Source: Leptospira levettii (GTDB lineage Bacteria; Spirochaetota; Leptospiria; Leptospirales; Leptospiraceae). Taken from it: a DNA stretch of 64,000 nt. The notes under the pieces are model-generated. The model did no database searches, was not told the origin of the DNA, and worked only from the letters and a program-made list of their open reading frames with translations. Shown here piece by piece: positions 59,201 through 64,000 of this stretch; position 1 is the first letter of the stretch; each line of letters opens with the position of its first letter. Where the stretch lies: positions 310,001 through 374,000 of the forward strand of contig NZ_NPDM01000002.1 of assembly GCF_002812085.1 (NCBI RefSeq). Reading direction: 5' to 3'. Both the position numbers and the translations under genes were made by a program.

Positions 59201-59504
59201 AAACCAATTACGCATTGAAGACCCATCCAAATCCACCTTTGAATTGTTAGTGGAAGCAGGAAGTATCCGCTTACGTGCAGTGATGTTAACAACCGTTACT
59301 ACTGTCCTTGGTCTTTTACCAACCGCGTATGGAATTGGAGGAAAGGACCCTTTTCTTGTTCCTATGGCTCTTGCATTTGGTTGGGGACTTGCTTTTGCCA
59401 CGTTTATTACTTTGATTATGGTTCCTGTCTTTTACTTAAACTTATATACGTTTAAAGACAGTGTCGTGAATCGGTATCAAAATCGAAAAAAGAGATTTGT
59501 CTAA
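56250..59504 (+). CDS. RND-family efflux transporter (AcrB-like)
   Basis: The 1084-residue inner-membrane pump has about twelve helices in the family's two-half layout. One follows the start ([13 protein letters not shown]), two groups lie near residues 340-500 ([19 protein letters not shown] in the fourth-helix region, with paired aspartates), and a C-terminal group has [20 protein letters not shown]. Porter-domain motifs such as [19 protein letters not shown] are present. No adaptor (MFP) or outer-membrane channel gene is adjacent. It may export lipids or toxic compounds. AGGAG precedes the ATG. Confidence 0.93.
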   Translation: MGSSIVQYFLSKSLFVNLLTFLIILVGGFTAATMNREAFPNINFDIVSVTTLYPGAAPADVEKLVTKPLEDAIKEVDGIKEFRSASLENRSGIIITIDPNTKNTQKVVDDLKSAIDRIQDLPTEVEDPIVTEITTARQPVIEIHLSSTLKDGKPILSAKELRDQAKILEEKLKDLPSVARITKRGWREREMKVDLDPDKLRAFSLSSTQVISALRQRNINFPGGNINEKTREIIVRTVGEFDTAEEIENVFIRTNDAGRSVRILDVARVTEGFEDSEYLDKSNGNIAIALTVIKREKADAITVVDDSKKVVESFINSSNGAIKHAFVNDLSKYIRRRLGVLTSNAVSGLFLVTASLFVFLGWRMALMTALGIPISIAMTFVAMNYMGLTLNLISMMGLIIVVGILVDDAIIICENVYRHLEMGEEPFEAAMRGTSEVLAPVTATVTTTIAAFGPMLFMTGIFGKFIHSIPLVVILSLCSSLFEAFFMLPSHLYDVSKASDMKGEVKEESHWFIKFKENTYLPLLRFALSNRWKMVGLLLGLFVFSLAIQTKFGKFKLFPGAIETFQVRVTAETGLKLEETDRFIRAIEHSIAKLPEGEVENFISRVGIIQKDPNDPFTKRGKNYAQVMVYLTPDDNRDRSTEKIIEVVRENTKYLLNEKALALLEEKLAKENVDKKQEDKVQIDAIPSEFLPLKGKLVNLEFEKLAGGPPVGKPVAIEIKGDDFATLLKIGAEYKAALAKIKGVTDIGDDFNEGKDEIRVSVDESLASFAGVSVQSVSLAINTALQGTVSTKIKRADEEVDVRVRFPEEYRSSLTHLNKVYVNNLTGNLIPVSRLTSYDRNPGRASINHLDGKRLLTVTSNIDETVSTSRQVNLEAKQLTEGIIAKYPGYSVRFSGENKDTEESMASLGRAFLVGLLIIYMILASLFRSLAQPLIVMSAIPFAVIGVIFAFLLHGQPFSFLAFLGIIGLAGVVVNDSIVLVDCANQLRIEDPSKSTFELLVEAGSIRLRAVMLTTVTTVLGLLPTAYGIGGKDPFLVPMALAFGWGLAFATFITLIMVPVFYLNLYTFKDSVVNRYQNRKKRFV

Positions 59505-59524
59505 GCGATTAGTCTCTTGAGTGA

Positions 59525-59551
59525 TCCCACTGTCCAAACAAAACAGTGGGA
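59525..59551. terminator. Hairpin between the convergent RND and NodB-like genes
   Basis: TCCCACTGT (59525-59533) pairs with ACAGTGGGA (59543-59551) around a nine-base loop. A shorter GATTA/TAATC pairing lies outside it. The stem is between two stop codons and is symmetrical, so it can serve both strands. U-runs are weak. Confidence 0.6.
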
Positions 59552-59568
59552 GAAAAAATCTCTGAGCG

Positions 59569-60759
59569 TTAATCTTTTTTATCGTTTAGAACTTCAGAAA
59601 GGGTTACAAATTTGTAACCCTTTTCTTTCATTCTTTCAATGAAAGTAGGAAGGATATAAATCAATTTATCAAATTTTCGAGGACCACCAAGGTGCATGAG
59701 GATAATCGCACCGTTCATTCCATTTGGATCCGCTTTTTCCCAATTGTCTAAAAACGTAAGAGTTTCCTCCCCTGTTTTGTAATGTGGGTTTTTTACGACT
59801 TCCTTTTTGCCTTTTGACGTTTTTTTATAAAGGAATTGTTTGCTGATATAATCTGGTAAATCAAGAGAGCCTTTGGCATTATTTGACCACATAATGTGAT
59901 CCGTATAACCAAGGCTTGCATGGGCATCTAAAATCAATTGGCTAAGAGCTCCATAAGGCAAACGGTAATATTTTTTTAACTCTTGTTTGGTGAGAGAATA
60001 AAAGGTATCTTCCACTCGTTTGAGTTCTTCTGCCATACGAGGGAGGTCGAGTACTGACTTAGATAAGTATTCGAGTACCATTCTTTTTTTTAAGGAAGTT
60101 TCAGTCACAGAACGTTGGTAGTTAAAATGGGACCAAGTATGATTCCCAAATTCGACAGCACCAGTTTTTGCCATCCGTTTGATATAATCCAAATTTTGTC
60201 TGACAAAAAAGGAACCATTGATATCGGATGGTCTTTCATTGGATAAAAACAAAGTCACTTTGATCTTATGTTCTTTTATGTAATTATAAAGTACAGGAAG
60301 TTCTTCGCCAGTTGCCAAGTCAAAGGTCAACGCAATTTCCTTTTGAGATTCATTCCCACGTAAGATGTTACGACCTTTGGTATTTTGACTTACTTCCTTT
60401 AAAAACTCGATATTTTCTTCGACTTGTTTGGCAAGTTCGGTATCAGGTTCGGTGTCCCCTGCCAGAGCATTCTCTTCCCTGAGTTGTTCTTGGTACATCA
60501 AAGAAAAAAGAGACTGTTCCAATTCTCTTAAACTTCGGTCTTTTTCTTTTACTTCAGATTCGAGTTTTGTGACACTGAGGCTCAAATAGAGCATATAACT
60601 AAGTAGTACAAAAACAGTAAGTCCAACAAAGGATAAGGCAGAGATAAAGGCAAAACGACGGAGTTTTTTAGCAAACAATCGATCCTTTTCTATGTCCTTA
60701 GAAAGTTCATGGACAATGTCCTGGATTTCTTTCTCTTCGTTTGTCGGATCGAGTGACAT
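59569..60759 (-). CDS. Membrane-anchored NodB-type polysaccharide deacetylase-like protein
   Basis: The 396-residue protein has a cytoplasmic start, one membrane helix (about 37-60), a coiled-coil stalk (about 60-100) and a NodB domain. Motif 1 reads LTFDLAT (usual TFDDG, so the second Asp that holds metal is Leu), motif 2 is FGNHTWSH, and RLPYGA and an LMHLGGP stretch are present. Zinc-binding histidines remain, but the changed first motif may mean altered or lost catalysis. It probably acts on peptidoglycan or surface glycans. It stands between the RND pump and tyrS. Confidence 0.8.
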   Translation of the reverse strand: MSLDPTNEEKEIQDIVHELSKDIEKDRLFAKKLRRFAFISALSFVGLTVFVLLSYMLYLSLSVTKLESEVKEKDRSLRELEQSLFSLMYQEQLREENALAGDTEPDTELAKQVEENIEFLKEVSQNTKGRNILRGNESQKEIALTFDLATGEELPVLYNYIKEHKIKVTLFLSNERPSDINGSFFVRQNLDYIKRMAKTGAVEFGNHTWSHFNYQRSVTETSLKKRMVLEYLSKSVLDLPRMAEELKRVEDTFYSLTKQELKKYYRLPYGALSQLILDAHASLGYTDHIMWSNNAKGSLDLPDYISKQFLYKKTSKGKKEVVKNPHYKTGEETLTFLDNWEKADPNGMNGAIILMHLGGPRKFDKLIYILPTFIERMKEKGYKFVTLSEVLNDKKD

Positions 60760-60831
60760 GTAGGTATGGCTTTCCTTAGTATCGATTATCGGAATTGGGA
60801 CTAGGGTTCTATACTAGTCCCACTCCCAAGT

Positions 60832-62058
60832 TTAGGTTTTGATCTTTAAAAATTTCCCTTTTTTACCTTGCCTGATGAGGTATTCTTTCCCCTGTTCTAA
60901 AACAAGGCCAGGGTCTGTTATCTTTTCCTCATCCAAATACAATCCTCCAGCTTGGACAAGCCTTCGGCCTTCCGAAACACTCGGTATGAATTTGAGTTGG
61001 GACAATACATACACAAGGAGGGGTGGTTTTTCCGCAAAATAACTGGAGTCCAAACTTTCGGTTGGTATTTCGTCTGGGAGTGCTCTGTTTTTGGTATTAT
61101 GGATTGCTGTCCACTCTTCCACAGCTTTCAGGTTCTCTTCTTTTGCATGGAGTTGGTCCATGATGAGAAGTGCGAGTTCCGTTTTCACTTCTTTCGGGTG
61201 AAGGGATTTGGAACGAATCCCTTCTTTCCGTTTTTCCACATCTGCCATCGGAAGGTCAGTCAGTAGTTCAAAATAATTCCACATCAAATCGTCAGAGATA
61301 GACATGATTTTACCATACATGTCGATGGGTTTTTCAATGATGCCCACATAATTACCAAGAGACTTGGACATTTTTTTCACACCATCAAGCCCCACTAAGA
61401 GCGGCAAGGTGATCACTGCTTGTGGTTTTTGACCGTATTCTCTTTGTAAGTCGCGACCAACGAGCATATTAAACTTTTGGTCTGTTCCTCCAAGTTCCAC
61501 ATCGGACTTCATTGCAACGGAATCGTAACCTTGTACAAGTGGGTATAAAAACTCTATCATTGAAATGGGTGTTCCCGCTTTATGGCGTTTGGTGAAATCA
61601 TCTCGTTCCAACATTCGGGAAACTGTATACTTTGAAGTCAGAACCAATACATCTTCAAATTTTAGTTCCGAACACCAATGTGAATTGTAAAGGATACGAG
61701 TTTTATTTGGGTCCAAAATTTTAAAGACTTGGGTTTGGTAGGTTTTGGAATTTTCCAATACCTCTTCTTTGGAGAGTCGTTTGCGTGTTTCCGATTTTCC
61801 CGTAGGATCACCAATCATCGCCGTAAAATCACCGAGCATAAAACAAACATCATGGCCCAAATCTTGGAAATGTTTGAGTTTTCTCAGTAACACAAAATGA
61901 CCTAAATGTAAATCAGGTGCCGTAGGATCAAATCCTGCTTTGATGGTTAAGGAAGGTTTGGATTTGATTTTTTCTAAAAGTTCCCCTTCACTGATGATTT
62001 CGACAGTGCCTCGGCGGATGGTTTCTAATTCTTGGTTCAATTCTCTTTCAGTTTTCAT
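60832..62058 (-). CDS. tyrS: Tyrosyl-tRNA synthetase
   Basis: The 408-residue class I synthetase has [15 protein letters not shown] (HIGH-type motif), [11 protein letters not shown] and KKMSKSLGN (KMSKS). A C-terminal S4-like RNA-binding tail ([20 protein letters not shown]) completes it. This is the TyrS group with a longer helical C-end. It stands alone, divergent from glpD with 97 bases between. Confidence 0.96.
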   Translation of the reverse strand: MKTERELNQELETIRRGTVEIISEGELLEKIKSKPSLTIKAGFDPTAPDLHLGHFVLLRKLKHFQDLGHDVCFMLGDFTAMIGDPTGKSETRKRLSKEEVLENSKTYQTQVFKILDPNKTRILYNSHWCSELKFEDVLVLTSKYTVSRMLERDDFTKRHKAGTPISMIEFLYPLVQGYDSVAMKSDVELGGTDQKFNMLVGRDLQREYGQKPQAVITLPLLVGLDGVKKMSKSLGNYVGIIEKPIDMYGKIMSISDDLMWNYFELLTDLPMADVEKRKEGIRSKSLHPKEVKTELALLIMDQLHAKEENLKAVEEWTAIHNTKNRALPDEIPTESLDSSYFAEKPPLLVYVLSQLKFIPSVSEGRRLVQAGGLYLDEEKITDPGLVLEQGKEYLIRQGKKGKFLKIKT

Positions 62059-62097
62059 AACAATTTCAAAAATTTTCGATGGTAGAAAAGGTGACTT

Positions 62098-62128
62098 TTG
62101 ACAACACTAACCTTAGAATCTCTATAGG
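62098..62128 (+). promoter_or_regulatory. Candidate glpD promoter
   Basis: TTGACA (62098-62103) is followed by TATAGG (62123-62128) at a 19-base spacing, a little long. No clear ribosome binding site precedes the ATG at 62156. Confidence 0.4.
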
Positions 62129-62155
62129 CAACCACCAAAGTACGTAAAAACCCTT

Positions 62156-63763
62156 ATGAACCATTTAGATGAAAGAAAACAAACGCTAAAACATTTAGAA
62201 TCAACCCAGTATGATATTTTAATTTTGGGTGGTGGTGCCACCGGTTCCGGTACTGCCCTTGATGCCAGTCTCCGAGGTTACAAAGTAGCCTTATTGGAAA
62301 AAGGAGACTTTTCGCAAGGTACAAGTTCCCGATCTACAAAACTCATCCACGGTGGTGTGAGGTACCTTGCCCAATTCCATTTTAAATTAATTTACGAAGC
62401 ATTATCAGAGCGGAAACGGCTTCTCATCAATGCACCTCACTTAGTCAAACCACTTCCATTTGTTTTACCAACCTATGTTTGGTGGGAAAAACCGTTTTAT
62501 TCCATTGGTCTTACAATGTATGATCTCCTTGCTGGGAAATCCATTGTCCCAGGCCATGAACGAATTTCGAAAGCAACTGCCCTCGACTACTTTGCCTCCC
62601 TCAAAAAAGAAAACTTAAAGGGTGGAATCTCCTACTATGATGCACAGTTCAATGATGCAAGACTCAATGTAACAACCATTCGGGCTGCAAAAGAAAATGG
62701 TGCGGACATTGTCTCAAGGATTGAAGTGACATCCTTTTTAAAAGATACAAATGGAAAAATCATTGGTGTCACTGCAAAAGATTCTCTTACCAAAAAGGTT
62801 GTCTCCATCAAAGCGAAAGTAGTCGCAAACACAACAGGTGTTTGGATTGATTCTCTCCGTAAACTAGATGATCCAAAAGCAGAGAATGTACTTGCTCCAA
62901 GCCAAGGAATCCACCTCGTATTTGACAAAGAGAAACTGCCTTGCCGAACAGCAATGATCATTCCCAAAACAGCTGATGGCAGAGTGGTATTTGTGATCCC
63001 TTGGGAAGGGAAAGTACTCCTTGGAACCACTGACACTCCCATCCAAAAAATTGACGATGAGCCACTACCATTACAATCCGAAGTGGAATTTTTACTCCAA
63101 ACTGGAAATGATTACCTTGATACAAAATTAACAAAAGACGATATCGAATCCGTGTTTAGTGGTTTACGCCCTCTCATATCCACTGGAGACAAAAAGGACA
63201 CAAAATCCATTTCCAGGGAAGAAGCCATCCTCGTTTCGGATTCTGGTCTTGTGACAATGTCAGGAGGGAAATGGTCCACTTTCCGCAAAATGGCGGAAGA
63301 CCTCACAGACAAATTAATTTCTGTTGGAAACCTTCCTTCTAAAATGAACTGTGTCACAGCAAGTTTTGCTTTCCCTGGTGCAGATGGGTATAGCAAACAT
63401 TTGGTGGCAAAGATCCAAACGATGTATGACCTTCCTTATGAGACAGCCGTTCGACTCGTGGATTCTTATGGAGGGGAAGTGCCTCTGATCCTAGGTAAAA
63501 AACCAAAAGAAATCAAAAAAGGGTCAGGTTACTTCGCAGAAGAAATCAAACATTTTGTGAAAAAGGAATTTGCACTTTCTGTTTCGGATGTTCTTTCCAG
63601 ACGATGGAGAGTGGTTTTTCTAGATCTAAAACTGGCAGAGTCACTTGCCGTTCCAGTCAGCAATGTGCTCGGGAAAGAACTCGGATGGAAAGAAACAGAA
63701 AAAAAATCCTCATTAAATGAACTTCTCAAACACATCAAGGATTTAAAGAAAACAATTTCCTAA
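62156..63763 (+). CDS. glpD: Glycerol-3-phosphate dehydrogenase (FAD)
   Basis: The 535-residue flavoprotein has the FAD-binding turn ILILGGGATGSGTALDA (about 22-38) and TSSRSTKLIHGGVRYL. Later GlpD motifs include IPWEGKVLLGTTDTP and SGGKWSTFRKMAED. It passes electrons from glycerol-3-phosphate to the respiratory chain, and glycerol phosphate links it to lipid use. It ends just before a stem-loop shared with the last gene. Confidence 0.95.
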   Translation: MNHLDERKQTLKHLESTQYDILILGGGATGSGTALDASLRGYKVALLEKGDFSQGTSSRSTKLIHGGVRYLAQFHFKLIYEALSERKRLLINAPHLVKPLPFVLPTYVWWEKPFYSIGLTMYDLLAGKSIVPGHERISKATALDYFASLKKENLKGGISYYDAQFNDARLNVTTIRAAKENGADIVSRIEVTSFLKDTNGKIIGVTAKDSLTKKVVSIKAKVVANTTGVWIDSLRKLDDPKAENVLAPSQGIHLVFDKEKLPCRTAMIIPKTADGRVVFVIPWEGKVLLGTTDTPIQKIDDEPLPLQSEVEFLLQTGNDYLDTKLTKDDIESVFSGLRPLISTGDKKDTKSISREEAILVSDSGLVTMSGGKWSTFRKMAEDLTDKLISVGNLPSKMNCVTASFAFPGADGYSKHLVAKIQTMYDLPYETAVRLVDSYGGEVPLILGKKPKEIKKGSGYFAEEIKHFVKKEFALSVSDVLSRRWRVVFLDLKLAESLAVPVSNVLGKELGWKETEKKSSLNELLKHIKDLKKTIS

Positions 63764-63782
63764 CGAAAAAAGACTTAGAACA

Positions 63783-63817
63783 TAAATTAGGTGCTGGATT
63801 CTCTTGCACCTAATTTA
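63783..63817. terminator. Bidirectional terminator between glpD and the last, partial gene
   Basis: TAAATTAGGTGC (63783-63794) pairs perfectly with GCACCTAATTTA (63806-63817) around an 11-base loop. The right arm contains the stop codon of the convergent gene. Both ends are AT-rich. Confidence 0.7.
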
Positions 63818-64000
63818 TTTCGGAATGGGCAACTCATAATGATAAAAGGTTCTTCCCGTTTCTTTTTCCTTCAATACAAAGAGAAAATGGGTTTTGGGTT
63901 GGTAAACTTCTGAAAACTTCGTTCCTAGTTTTGTCTTAAAATTTTCATAATCTTCATCACCAACTTCCGCTCGTTTGAAGATCCAAGATATATTCCTTTC
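63815..64000 (-). CDS. C-terminal end of an unidentified gene (partial)
   Basis: The minus-strand frame is open from the window edge to a TAA at 63815-63817 and codes for 61 residues, ending FYHYELPIPK. The visible part (NISWIFKRAEVGDEDYENFK, then FLFVLKEKETGRTF) is charged and alpha/beta-like. No family can be named from it. It is convergent with glpD. Confidence 0.6.
   Translation of the reverse strand, partial: ERNISWIFKRAEVGDEDYENFKTKLGTKFSEVYQPKTHFLFVLKEKETGRTFYHYELPIPK

Noticed and set aside
56250..59504. RND pump as part of a three-gene efflux operon
   Set aside because: Upstream is def and downstream a convergent deacetylase-like gene; no adaptor or outer-membrane channel gene is adjacent.

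Overview
The window looks like chromosome of a free-living (saprophytic-clade) Leptospira. Evidence: an AT-rich, low-redundancy gene set with spirochete endoflagellar genes (flaB, fliM, fliN and a probable FcpB sheath protein); a ChpI/ChpK-type toxin-antitoxin pair; the Leptospira metY-metX-metW arrangement; and a SemiSWEET almost identical, as I remember it, to the crystallised Leptospira biflexa protein. Small differences from that remembered sequence suggest a close relative rather than L. biflexa Patoc itself. I see no rRNA, CRISPR array, prophage or intact insertion sequence.

Layout. 1-6.4 kb: an overlapping minus-strand envelope operon (glycosyltransferase, unknown, gmhA, ABC ATPase, FHA protein), divergent from an O-antigen ligase-like gene. 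6.4-8.3 kb: an accessory pocket next to two tRNA genes, with a toxin-antitoxin operon, a lipoprotein gene, and a tandem array of hairpins with GGA loops. 8.3-11.5 kb: guaA divergent from a tight queF-SemiSWEET-ferredoxin operon. 11.5-18.5 kb: a long minus-strand run (heme-binding protein, argH, cyclophilin, two unknowns, fliM, phosphodiesterase). 18.5-21 kb: NfeD and two SPFH paralogues. 21-27.8 kb: zinc-ribbon protein, acetyltransferase, fliN, AAA ATPase, probable fcpB, rsmE and a large outer-membrane-type protein. 27.9-31 kb: methionine operon. 31-35.7 kb: lipoproteins, ilvA and flaB. 35.9-47.5 kb: ispH followed by a continuous signalling/chemotaxis operon (histidine kinase, REC-ATPase protein, cheY, STAS, cheA, PAS-rich MCP, cheW, cheD, cheB). 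47.5-55.4 kb: a biotin-dependent carboxylase pair behind an RsbU-RsbW fusion and its STAS partner. 55.4-64 kb: tRNA-Ala, def, an RND pump, a NodB-like deacetylase, tyrS, glpD, and the 3' end of one more gene.

The genes form a few working sets: motility and chemotaxis (flaB, fliM, fliN, fcpB, che operon), envelope building (gmhA, glycosyltransferase, ligase, NodB protein, RND pump), methionine synthesis, and partner-switching signalling. The most unusual non-coding features are three consecutive hairpins with CAGGA-like loops at 7871-7938, a GGA-loop hairpin in the flaB leader, a folded element at 21482-21563, and a long imperfect palindrome in front of metY. Gene functions are inferred from motifs read by eye. 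Start codons often lack a clear ribosome binding site, and TTG starts are frequent.
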